DNA from: Kordiimonas aestuarii
Lineage (GTDB): Bacteria; Pseudomonadota; Alphaproteobacteria; Sphingomonadales; Kordiimonadaceae
Length of the DNA: 64,000 bases
NCBI RefSeq assembly: GCF_025574465.1
Contig: NZ_JAOBPP010000016.1
Location: 1 to 64,000 of the forward strand
Direction of reading: 5' to 3'
In this document: piece by piece, positions 46,999 to 54,938 of the stretch
Layout: every line of letters begins with the position of its first letter
Numbering within the stretch: the first letter of the stretch is position 1
The notes under the pieces: model-generated
Database searches by the model: none
The model's input: only the letters and a program-made list of their open reading frames with translations
Told to the model about the DNA's origin: nothing
Program-made: the position numbers and the translations under genes

Positions 46999-48746
46999 TC
47001 CGGTATCTTCTCGGCTTCCAGCGCGTCTTTGAAGGCCACGCGGTCAAAAATCTCGAGATTGCCGCCATGTGTGGCGTTGCGGATAAATCCTCCCTGCAAC
47101 CGCATGAAAATGTCCGCAGTAAGAAAAGAGTCCGAAATGCTTCTGAGCTCCGGCGGGCTCCACGGTAAGCCCGCCCGGTAGTTTTTGATAAAATGATTAC
47201 CGTCCCCCATGGCGCTTCTGTTGCGGTCGTCACATTCGCTATCGCGGGAATAGACAAAACGGAAGTCGGTTCCGTACAGATAGAATTTTCGGACGCCCAT
47301 GTAAAAGGCAAGCTGCATCGCGGCAAAGACACTGGACCCGCCCGCGGTGACATAGGTTGAAGCGTCAGGAGAAAACACCGACGGGAAGCATGCCAGTTGC
47401 CTGAGCCAAGTGAAAGGTGCGTCGACCTGTGGTCGGTTGGCACTTGCAAAAAATACCGGGGCAACGGCGTTTTGTGCAATATCTTCGCTGAAATCGATAA
47501 TCATCTGCTCATCGCCGCACAGGACATAACTTGGTCTGAAATCTGTCTTGTCATAGGCAAGGTGAAGCCGGTTGAAGCCGAAGGTCAACGCGCTGGAAAG
47601 CTGCTCGAGATCCTTATGGCGAACACTTGGGCCATTGCCGATAAACCAGGCGGCCTTTCCCTTGTGGATGTCTTTGAAACTTTTTACCCCTGCGTCGCCT
47701 TTGCCCGCAAACAGCACGTCCTTGTCGGGAAAACTGATGTTGCAACCCAGGGAATGAAGGGCAACAGGAGCGTTTTTTTCGAAGGTCTTCTTGTTGATGA
47801 GAAGATCGCGCCCCTTGATCTCCAACACTCGGCTGTCGGGGGTGGAACTTTGCTGTGATATGCTTGGCTTGTGGAACCACCACAGGACGTCAATGCCCTC
47901 GTTCTCGCCACGGGTGGTGGTCAGGATATTGCCTGAGACTATATCGTAATCCGCTCGGGGAGGGGCTGAGTACGTAACCCCATCATGCTTCGGCTTGCGG
48001 ATGGTCAGCGTAGTATCTTCGGGCTGCGTATCATCAGGTAGAATTGCCATGACCTGAAAGAGAGTCCACGTGCCGTCGCGTGCAAGGCAATCAAAGGATA
48101 TATTGTCACAAACCCTCCCCGAAGAAGTACACAAAGTGGCTGTAAGGTCATTTGGCTTGATAGCGCCCCAATGGATCAATCGGGCGAGGAAAAAGCGGCT
48201 GAGCGGATTGAATACGGCGTGTTTGTCAAGTTGCTCAAAGCCATGCAATGGCCGTGAGCCATGCGCCCCGGCCAAGTCAAGGATGACACCGGCAGCGTCG
48301 CCAATTTGCCCTTCGGCAAAACTGATGTGACGATCAAACAAATCGCTGTAGGCGCTAAGGGCGCTATTGGAAGCCGTGGCTTCGTCGTCGTCCTTGGTGA
48401 GCAGGCAGAGGCTGGCTCGCGCGAAAGTTTTGCGTATGCTGATAGCCAACGGCAGCAGGCTGGCGTCCAGCAGACAGATCACGGATGGGTTTTCTGCCTC
48501 AATCTCACTTGCCAGCCGCTTTTTAAGGGACAGGACTTCAGGCAGGACGCCGGCGTCGCCATAGCGTGCGAGAATTGAATGGCTGAAGGGGTGACACATA
48601 GCAAGCCCAACGGGCACCGAATGCGGGAGTAACTCGAAAATCCTGACAGACGCCGCAGTATTGAGTGCCGACCATAATTGACCTGTGTCCTGCTCCGGTC
48701 CGCATGCCGGAAATGTCGGGCGGCTGGTCAATAGCAGGATGTTCAT
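46995..48746 (-). CDS. DUF115 (Maf/MptE-like) protein
   Basis: 583 residues. An N-terminal region of about 350 residues not recognised is followed by a DUF115 domain (about 355-575) starting F-K-D-I-H-K-G-K-A-A-W-F-I-G-N-G-P-S; the same F-x-x-I-H-K-G-K and G-P-S motifs occur in the DUF115 part of the protein at 60261. DUF115 includes the archaeal pterin diphosphokinase MptE and the Maf proteins needed for flagellin glycosylation in Campylobacter, Aeromonas and Magnetospirillum. No GT2 domain is fused here, unlike at 60261. It starts in a gap of 42 bp after the oxidoreductase gene. Confidence 0.75.
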   Translation of the reverse strand: MNILLLTSRPTFPACGPEQDTGQLWSALNTAASVRIFELLPHSVPVGLAMCHPFSHSILARYGDAGVLPEVLSLKKRLASEIEAENPSVICLLDASLLPLAISIRKTFARASLCLLTKDDDEATASNSALSAYSDLFDRHISFAEGQIGDAAGVILDLAGAHGSRPLHGFEQLDKHAVFNPLSRFFLARLIHWGAIKPNDLTATLCTSSGRVCDNISFDCLARDGTWTLFQVMAILPDDTQPEDTTLTIRKPKHDGVTYSAPPRADYDIVSGNILTTTRGENEGIDVLWWFHKPSISQQSSTPDSRVLEIKGRDLLINKKTFEKNAPVALHSLGCNISFPDKDVLFAGKGDAGVKSFKDIHKGKAAWFIGNGPSVRHKDLEQLSSALTFGFNRLHLAYDKTDFRPSYVLCGDEQMIIDFSEDIAQNAVAPVFFASANRPQVDAPFTWLRQLACFPSVFSPDASTYVTAGGSSVFAAMQLAFYMGVRKFYLYGTDFRFVYSRDSECDDRNRSAMGDGNHFIKNYRAGLPWSPPELRSISDSFLTADIFMRLQGGFIRNATHGGNLEIFDRVAFKDALEAEKIPE

Positions 48747-48788
48747 AAGGTCAGCAGTCCTTGCTTGCGGTTCAAACCTGATCAGATG

Positions 48789-49847
48789 TCAACGACGAGC
48801 CGCATATATACCAAATACCAGGCGCATTGCCCGCAAGGCATCGTCCGACGTGCCGGATGATACCGGCGTGTCCGTTTTGACGGCCTCCAGGAAAGCTGCC
48901 ACTTCCAGTTCCCAGCTGTGATCGTCGTCGAAGAAGATTTTTTCCTCTTGCGGCGCCGGGCATAACCCTGTGTTGGCCGTCATGTTTTTTCGGGCATGAA
49001 CAAGGATTTCCTCACCGTAGGAGCGAGTTGACGAGAGGATGCCCTCAAGATTGATGTAGCCGTCTTCCAGACAAAGCTCCAGGCTGAACTTGTGCCGCCA
49101 CTGTGTCGCTGATGAATGAAGCATGGCAACTTGCTGCGTGGGTGTGCGCAACAGCGCAAAGGCATTGTCCTCGAGGGATATTTTCCAGTGCATGGTCTGG
49201 ACAAAACTTTGGATATCGTTGAAGTCACCGCCGAGGAAGTAACAGAAGAGGTCAAGCATATGGATGCCCTGATCCAGTAAAATGCCGCCGCCGGCTTCCT
49301 CCGGGTCATTACGCCATATTTGTTCAAAATCGGCGCCTCCCATTTTGCCATAGACACCTCGCGCCCAAAGGACTTTGCCGTAAATCCCGCTGTCGACCAT
49401 GTTTCTCGCTTCCATGACCGCGTAATGAAAACGGTGATTGAAGCCAAATTGCAGTTTCAGGTGCGGATTTGCCCGCTCGGCAGCCATGATCCGCTCAATA
49501 TCAGCAATGGTCCGCCCCGGCGGTTTTTCACAAAATACGTGTTTACCATGCTCCAGTGCGGCACAAACGATGTCTGGGGCAAATTTGTTTGTGGTGGCGA
49601 CAAAAACAACATCAATATCTGGCGCGCTGACCAGCGCATGGTGATCGGTTTCAACCCGGATATCAGGAAAGTCAGCGCACTTTGATGGGTCAATATCTGC
49701 GGCGGCCACAAATACAACATCATCCCTGGCGGTCAGCACACGTGCCCGTGTCTTGCCCACCTTCCCCATGCCAATAATGGCGGCACGAAGGGGTAATCTG
49801 CTGCGAGAGAACGCAGATGAGGCGGGGGTTGTGTGGCACGTAGGCAT
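48789..49847 (-). CDS. Gfo/Idh/MocA-family oxidoreductase
   Basis: 352 residues. N-terminal Rossmann fold with A-A-I-I-G-M-G-K-V-G (near residue 20) and the family signature C-E-K-P-P at about residue 110. The C-terminal beta-sheet domain includes G-G-G-I-L-L-D-Q-G-I-H-M-L-D-L, with the Asp and His of the active site. These enzymes oxidise or reduce sugar or nucleotide-sugar carbonyls with NAD(P). Its start is immediately next to the end of the methyltransferase-like gene, and it lies in the sugar-pathway operon. Confidence 0.88.
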   Translation of the reverse strand: MPTCHTTPASSAFSRSRLPLRAAIIGMGKVGKTRARVLTARDDVVFVAAADIDPSKCADFPDIRVETDHHALVSAPDIDVVFVATTNKFAPDIVCAALEHGKHVFCEKPPGRTIADIERIMAAERANPHLKLQFGFNHRFHYAVMEARNMVDSGIYGKVLWARGVYGKMGGADFEQIWRNDPEEAGGGILLDQGIHMLDLFCYFLGGDFNDIQSFVQTMHWKISLEDNAFALLRTPTQQVAMLHSSATQWRHKFSLELCLEDGYINLEGILSSTRSYGEEILVHARKNMTANTGLCPAPQEEKIFFDDDHSWELEVAAFLEAVKTDTPVSSGTSDDALRAMRLVFGIYAARR

Positions 49848-50810
49848 CTAGTTTTTAACCCCCACGGCCAGCATATGGGAACTCAGGAGGCTTTTTTGTA
49901 AAAAACCCTGAAACTGTTCGCTGGCAAAATCATTGCGATTATTGAGAAAATACTCCGTGAACCTGTCAAGCTTCAGATGTTTTTGAGCCCTGATGCGCTT
50001 CACAATCTGGAGGTCTAGGTGTCCTGGCGTGGACAGTTCGCCAACACTAAAACCCGCACGCTCCATAAGTAACGACATGCCTTCCACCGTGAACAGGTTC
50101 ATATGCTCAGCGGGCTTGAGGTCCGAGTGCTGCCAAAGTGTCAACAGGTCATACCCACTGCCAGAGCGTACCGAGAGTATGAGGTGCCCATTTGTGCTCA
50201 GTTGCTGGTAAACCTTGGCAATCGCGGTGCCTGGGTCAGGGAGCCGTTCAAAAATATCGAACGCCGCAGCTATTGCATATTTTCTATCACCTTGAGGGTC
50301 GACATCATCATGCCAAGGAGCAGGCTTGGAATGAACCGGGGTGATGGCATCTGCGGCGAGGACCTCGGCCAGCATGGTATGTTTGGGGGCTAACAGCAGA
50401 ATGCCGTTCTCACGGTGGTCGCTTTTCTGCAACAACGGAATCAGTTTGTCGGCTTGTTTTCTGGCTTGATCCTTTCTGAAGGGGGCAAGCGCTGTTTCGT
50501 GGTCTGCGGACTGTATGAACCGGCCATAATCGGATTGCTCATAATATTCATGCAGCATGTTGGCGGTGGGGCGGGGCGACATGTAAAGTGTTTGACAGAC
50601 TTGGCACGATTGGAAACTGAAGCCTGATCTGGCAAAGGCGAACTCCCGTTTCGCGGCAGCGCAGGCCGGGCAGTTGCTTTGGATAAAATGATTTTGCTGC
50701 TTCAGGAGCGAAGCCTCCGCCAACCGCTGTCTGGCGGAAAGCTCCGCGAAAATCTCCGGTGGATGGATAAGGCTTTCATCGGTAATGCCAACAATCGTTG
50801 TTCTTTTCAC
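49848..50810 (-). CDS. Methyltransferase-like protein with N-terminal zinc ribbon
   Basis: 320 residues. Cys47/Cys50 and Cys69/Cys72 form two CxxC pairs (a zinc ribbon), then M-S-P-R-P-T-A-x-M-L-H-E-Y-Y, as in sugar C-methyltransferase-like proteins. The Methyltransf_11/23-like core (about 130-290) ends A-E-H-M-N-L-F-T-V-E-G-M-S-L-L-M-E-R-A-G-F. The usual SAM-binding G-x-G-x-G loop is replaced by L-L-L-A-P-K-H-T, so SAM binding may be lost or altered. Context is the activated-sugar operon; modification of a sugar or a regulatory role are both possible. Confidence 0.65.
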   Translation of the reverse strand: MKRTTIVGITDESLIHPPEIFAELSARQRLAEASLLKQQNHFIQSNCPACAAAKREFAFARSGFSFQSCQVCQTLYMSPRPTANMLHEYYEQSDYGRFIQSADHETALAPFRKDQARKQADKLIPLLQKSDHRENGILLLAPKHTMLAEVLAADAITPVHSKPAPWHDDVDPQGDRKYAIAAAFDIFERLPDPGTAIAKVYQQLSTNGHLILSVRSGSGYDLLTLWQHSDLKPAEHMNLFTVEGMSLLMERAGFSVGELSTPGHLDLQIVKRIRAQKHLKLDRFTEYFLNNRNDFASEQFQGFLQKSLLSSHMLAVGVKN

Positions 50811-50812
50811 CG

Positions 50813-51508
50813 TTATCCGCTCCTTTCCTGCCTGTGCTGCTGATTGTGGCTGATGCCAAACAGTGCGGTCGCTACATCCAGGTCTTCCTGTGTCTTGATC
50901 ACATGCCCTGCCATGCGGTTAACGGGAAAATAGCCGACGCGGCCAGCATAGGTGGCGCATCGTCCCGCCGTATGGGCCGCGAGGAAGGAAGCATACCGCC
51001 ATCCTGTGATCGCCCATACGATCCGTTGGACAGGGACCAGATCCTGCGAATTTGTCTTTTCGTTGAAACTGAAGTTAACCGGCCTGCCTTCGTGCACACA
51101 TTCCAGGTTTTCCTCTACCACGCTCATAAACGCATCATGCCCGCCATCTGTCATCGCCACGACGAATTGGCGTATCTCTGCGGCGGTCAGGAGCGGCGCG
51201 ATGGAATGAACCTGAAACAATAGATCGCACGTGTGATTGTGCAGGAATTCGGCAACGAATTGCTCGCTGGTTGCGTCATTGTCGCCAAGTTGCTGCGGCC
51301 GTTTGTGAAACCGCGCACCCTCGGTTTTTGCAACCGGCGCAAAGGCGTCGTCTTCGGAGTTGATCCATACTTCGTCGAAGATGTTGGCTTCCAGACAACG
51401 GCGCACAGCCCAACTGATAAGCGGCATGCCATTAAAGGGCTGCAGGTTCTTATGCTTGAGGCGCTGACTACCCATCCTTGCTGGGATCATCGCAATTCGT
51501 TTGCTCAT
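50813..51508 (-). CDS. CMP-sugar-type cytidylyltransferase (NeuA/KdsB-like)
   Basis: About 231 residues from the ATG at 51508 (GGAAAGG upstream); a longer frame starts 51 bp earlier. It has the cytidylyltransferase signature P-A-R-M-G-S-Q-R-L-K-H-K-N at the N-terminus, the nucleotide-binding L-R-x-K-N-type loop, and A-P-L-L-T-A-A-E-I in the core. This family activates sialic-acid-like sugars or Kdo with CTP. No sialate/Kdo synthase gene (NeuB, KdsA type) is in the window, so the sugar substrate is unclear. Confidence 0.82.
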   Translation of the reverse strand: MSKRIAMIPARMGSQRLKHKNLQPFNGMPLISWAVRRCLEANIFDEVWINSEDDAFAPVAKTEGARFHKRPQQLGDNDATSEQFVAEFLHNHTCDLLFQVHSIAPLLTAAEIRQFVVAMTDGGHDAFMSVVEENLECVHEGRPVNFSFNEKTNSQDLVPVQRIVWAITGWRYASFLAAHTAGRCATYAGRVGYFPVNRMAGHVIKTQEDLDVATALFGISHNQQHRQERSG

Positions 51509-51536
51509 TCTTTTGCCTTTCCAGGCGTTTCCATGG

Positions 51537-52160
51537 TCAGAAAGTGCGTTCTTCAACAAGGGCCAAAGACATTTCCTGATGCCTCAGGTATTGCATGAGT
51601 ATATGCATGAGAGATTGGTGGATATCTTCAATGATACCATAATTGTCGCAATCAATATGCAGGTTGACGTCAGCGAGGTTGCGGCTTCTCCCGCCGCCAA
51701 AGCCGGTCAACGAAATCACTTGGTTTTTCTTCGATTTAGCTACCTTCACGGCACGTACAATGTTCTCTGAATCACCAGATGAACTGACCGTCACCAATAT
51801 ATCAGCGGGGCGCAGCATACTGTCCAGTTGGTACGCGAAGATCTCCTCAAAACCAATGTCATTTCCAATGGCCGTGATGACCGGGCTTGTGCTTGCCAAA
51901 CTCATGATCCGGGGTGCGAGGCTGGTGTCGGACCTGAGCGTTTTCAGTGCATCGCAACAGAAATGGTTTGAAATTGATGCAGAACCACCGTTACCGCAGA
52001 CAAAAATCACGCCGCCGTCCCGAATGCAGTCGGACAGGACGGCTGCTGCTTTATCAAGCTGTTCAGGTTTGACGGTGGCTGCGGCTTTTTGATGTTCGTC
52101 AAAATAGGCCGAACAATAGGCACCGGCAGTACTGTATTTTTGGGATGGAAACTGTTTCAT
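51537..52160 (-). CDS. SIS-domain sugar isomerase (GmhA-like)
   Basis: 207 residues of the phosphosugar isomerase (SIS) fold. It has V-C-G-N-G-G-S-A-S-I-S-N-H-F (GmhA-like phosphate loop), G-N-D-I-G-F-E-E-I-F-A-Y-Q-L and V-S-S-S-G-D-S-E-N-I-V-R-A. GmhA makes sedoheptulose-7-phosphate into glycero-manno-heptose-7-phosphate; close relatives make other activated sugars. Lies between the cytidylyltransferase and the dehydrogenase gene, 15 bp after the latter. Confidence 0.85.
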   Translation of the reverse strand: MKQFPSQKYSTAGAYCSAYFDEHQKAAATVKPEQLDKAAAVLSDCIRDGGVIFVCGNGGSASISNHFCCDALKTLRSDTSLAPRIMSLASTSPVITAIGNDIGFEEIFAYQLDSMLRPADILVTVSSSGDSENIVRAVKVAKSKKNQVISLTGFGGGRSRNLADVNLHIDCDNYGIIEDIHQSLMHILMQYLRHQEMSLALVEERTF

Positions 52161-52175
52161 GGCTGCGCTCTTAAA

Positions 52176-53123
52176 TTATTCAATGAAATTCACCGCATCG
52201 ATTGCGCTGTCGAGGCCATTGATGGCCGCCCGTCCCATGGCTAGTACGGCTTCTACTGAGCTGCCGCCGATGTGGGGGGTGGCGACGAAGTTGGGTAGTG
52301 ACAGAAACCGGTCATCATACATTGGTTCCGACGCAAAAACGTCAAACGCGGCTGCGCGCAGCGGGTTTTTTTCAAGTACCTCAAGCAGTGCTTGCTCGTC
52401 CACTATTCCGCCGCGCGCCGTGTTGATTAGAATAGAGCTCGATTTCATGGTTTCTAAGACGTCGCGCGAAAACAGGTTACGGGTTGTGTCATTCAGGGGT
52501 ACATGAAGGCTGATAATATCCGCCTGTTCAACAAGCTGCGCGAGTGACACCTCCCGCGCATCATGCTCTTGGCAAAACTCCCGCCTTTCAGCGATATCAT
52601 TGACGAGGATACGGCACCCAAAGGGTTGCAACAGCTTGATCAGGTCTTTTCCGACATTGCCGCACCCGACGACCCCCACGGTCTGGCCGGAGAGCAAGCG
52701 GCCGCTGTGTTGCCGCCATCGCCCCGCTTTGATTTCACTGGTGGCGTAGGGAATTTGGCGAAGCATCGCAATCGCAAGGCTGATGACAAGTTCCGCGACC
52801 GAGCGACGGTTCACACCCGGGGTCCAGCCCAGCCGGATACCGGCATCGGCAAGCGCGTGCAGGTCGATCTTGTCCAGGCCGACACCATATTTTCCAACGA
52901 CCTTGAGCTTTGGCAGGCGCGCGATAATCTGGGCATTTAGTACTTCAAGGGCAACCACTGCTTTCTCTGCGTTGCCAATAAAGTCGATGAGTTCGTCGCC
53001 AGACAGGCTTGCGCCCTCGTCGTTGAACCGGGTGTCCGGGTAACGGGCCAGCAGTTCGGCCCGAAGGACAGGATGGGCCGAAAACGAACGGGAACAGACG
53101 GCAACGCTTGTCATATGAGGCAT
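52176..53123 (-). CDS. D-isomer-specific 2-hydroxyacid dehydrogenase (SerA-like)
   Basis: 315 residues. Catalytic and NAD motifs: V-G-V-V-G-C-G-N-V-G (NAD loop near residue 150), the Asp-to-Arg/Glu/His catalytic set with N-T-A-R-G-G-I-V-D-E and P-H-I-G-G-S-S. The family oxidises 2-hydroxyacids such as 3-phosphoglycerate. Start ATG at 53123, overlapping the IMPase stop by 13 bp, which shows translational linkage. In a sugar operon it may oxidise a sugar acid or a carrier of the activated sugar. Confidence 0.85.
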   Translation of the reverse strand: MPHMTSVAVCSRSFSAHPVLRAELLARYPDTRFNDEGASLSGDELIDFIGNAEKAVVALEVLNAQIIARLPKLKVVGKYGVGLDKIDLHALADAGIRLGWTPGVNRRSVAELVISLAIAMLRQIPYATSEIKAGRWRQHSGRLLSGQTVGVVGCGNVGKDLIKLLQPFGCRILVNDIAERREFCQEHDAREVSLAQLVEQADIISLHVPLNDTTRNLFSRDVLETMKSSSILINTARGGIVDEQALLEVLEKNPLRAAAFDVFASEPMYDDRFLSLPNFVATPHIGGSSVEAVLAMGRAAINGLDSAIDAVNFIE

Positions 53124-53899
53124 TCTTCGTTGGCGACGGTGGCCCGCAGCAGGTCAGGGCTCCCGGCGGTTACATGCAAGGGGCTGTCAGCGTCTGGCGC
53201 GCCACTCACGCGAAAGTCGCCGCGCGCCGCCTTCAAAATCGCGAGGCCCGCAGCAACATCCCACCAGAAAATACCATCCTCATGATAAAAATCTGCACGG
53301 CCGGACGCCACATAGGCCAAAGACATGGCGGCCGAGCCGATCATACGAACTTTTTTCCACCTGCCGAGGCCATGTGCAAACCGGGATAGTGAGGTTGAAT
53401 CAAAGTGTCCACCAACCGGCAGGCCGGTCATCAGGCATGATTGGTCCACCCCACGCGCGCCCGAAACGGTTATGGGGTGGCCGTTACAGCTTGCAGGGCT
53501 ATTTTCACCGCCCAAATAAATCTCGTTGTGTGCGATGTCGTAAATAGCACCAAAAAGGGGCGTCCTGCCGCAGCACACTGCGACCGCGATACAAAAGGCC
53601 GGCTGACCCCGCCAGTAATTATAACTGCCGTCAAGGGGGTCAATAACCCAATACAGGTCAGCTTCAGAGGGTATGCCACCGGTCCACCCGGTCTCTTCAC
53701 TGAAAGCGGGCATTGTCAAAAGCGTCTGCAGATCGCGCACTAGGTCTGCGTTCAAACTTTGATCAGCTTCCAGTTTGATATCCCGTCCGGCGTTGTAGAC
53801 CGCCTGGCTCAGCGTTTCCCGCATCCGCATGCAGCGCTTTCCAGCGTTTTGCAGAATGGCCGCAACCGACTGTGAGAATTCTGGGGGGAAATATGTCAT
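53111..53899 (-). CDS. Inositol monophosphatase-family phosphatase, sugar operon
   Basis: 262 residues of the FIG/IMPase fold: the Glu-containing F-S-E-E-T-G-W, V-I-D-P-L-D-G-S and W-W-D-V-A-A-G-L-A-I. First gene of the leftward operon. A phosphatase of this fold working next to a GmhA-like isomerase and a cytidylyltransferase parallels heptose or nonulosonate pathways, in which a sugar phosphate is dephosphorylated before activation. The start is close to a TATAAT, so the leader may be very short. Confidence 0.85.
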   Translation of the reverse strand: MTYFPPEFSQSVAAILQNAGKRCMRMRETLSQAVYNAGRDIKLEADQSLNADLVRDLQTLLTMPAFSEETGWTGGIPSEADLYWVIDPLDGSYNYWRGQPAFCIAVAVCCGRTPLFGAIYDIAHNEIYLGGENSPASCNGHPITVSGARGVDQSCLMTGLPVGGHFDSTSLSRFAHGLGRWKKVRMIGSAAMSLAYVASGRADFYHEDGIFWWDVAAGLAILKAARGDFRVSGAPDADSPLHVTAGSPDLLRATVANEECLI

Positions 53900-53907
53900 C
53901 TTGTTGA

Positions 53908-53913
53908 ATTATA
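53908..53913 (-). promoter_or_regulatory. Putative -10 box of leftward sugar operon
   Basis: TATAAT on the minus strand, 8 nt ahead of the IMPase ATG in an AT-rich intergenic region. No good -35 (TTGACA-like) lies 17 bp upstream, and there is no clear RBS before the ATG. Transcription would start almost at the ATG, so a leaderless mRNA is possible. Confidence 0.35.
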
Positions 53914-54012
53914 TTGAGTTAATAGAAAAATTTAACTTAATTCTATCGCATGCTTTATTGGGATGAGGCAAGCGAATACCCTGTCGTTCATAGCTAATTG
54001 GGAAATACTCTG

Positions 54013-54813
54013 ATGATGGCGCCAATTTCAGAAAAGCTGGCTGGGCCCTGGTATGACGGTGGGTTCGTTGAATTGGAGCTGGGTGAGAGACCCACGACCC
54101 TTTCAGCGGCGGAAATGATGCAGGATCAATTTATAGCCGGGCTCGGTCTGGTCGCTGCGGGCTGGAAGCTTGGGGCGTCTAACATAGCGTCCCAAACTGC
54201 GTTGGGCCTGCCGCGACCTTTCTCTGGTTTGCTGCCTGCGGACCGTGTTTTTGCCAGCGGGGCCACCGTCGACGTCTCCGGCTGGCGGCATCGCGGTGTT
54301 GAATGTGAGCTGGCGGTGTCGTTGCAGCAGGATATCGAGCCGGGCACCGGAAAAACGTTAGGCCGGGATGAGACTTTGTCCCTGCTTGGGCCTGTGCATC
54401 CGGCGCTTGAGATCCCGGAAACACGTTTTAAAACACTGGCAACCACTGAAGGCCCGCTTGCTCTTGTCGCAGATAACGGCGCCAGCGGACGTACAGTGAT
54501 AGGGCCCGCCAGCGATATCATGCTTGGGCATAAGGGGGTGGACTTCCCGGTGGAGCTGACGGTGAACGACCGCCTGATGGTAACCGGAAACGCTGAGGCG
54601 TTGATCGCCGACCCGCTCGACCTTGTCACTGATCATATAAACCGGATGCTGGGGCGAGGCTATCGGCTCAGGCGGGGAGAGTTTGTGCTTTTGGGAAGTC
54701 TGACGCCCTATCAAACCATCGATGCCGACGGCGAGATCAAGGCTGATTTCGGTGCGGTTGGCACGGTCCAGATTACGTATTTTGGTGTATCCGGCACACC
54801 AGCCAACAGGTGA
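54013..54813 (+). CDS. 2-keto-4-pentenoate hydratase-like (FAH superfamily) protein
   Basis: About 266 residues from the ATG at 54013 (a TTG at 53998 is also possible). It resembles hydratases of the fumarylacetoacetase superfamily, with A-A-G-W-K-L-G-A-S, F-S-G-L-L-P-A-D-R-V-F and the V-E-C-E-L-A-V metal-binding EVE-like region. Hydratases of this group act in aromatic meta-cleavage pathways; here the gene stands alone beside a glycan locus, so its substrate is open. It is divergent from the IMPase gene across about 110 bp. Confidence 0.72.
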   Translation: MMAPISEKLAGPWYDGGFVELELGERPTTLSAAEMMQDQFIAGLGLVAAGWKLGASNIASQTALGLPRPFSGLLPADRVFASGATVDVSGWRHRGVECELAVSLQQDIEPGTGKTLGRDETLSLLGPVHPALEIPETRFKTLATTEGPLALVADNGASGRTVIGPASDIMLGHKGVDFPVELTVNDRLMVTGNAEALIADPLDLVTDHINRMLGRGYRLRRGEFVLLGSLTPYQTIDADGEIKADFGAVGTVQITYFGVSGTPANR

Positions 54814-54938
54814 AGGCTGTGCCCTGTCGCATCACTTGTTTAATTTGACGTCAACAGAACGACGCCATAGACTTCCTGCGACCGTTGCGGTGAGGGCGTG
54901 ATTTGTACCAACGATCTGAGATTTAAAGGTTTTTTCAT

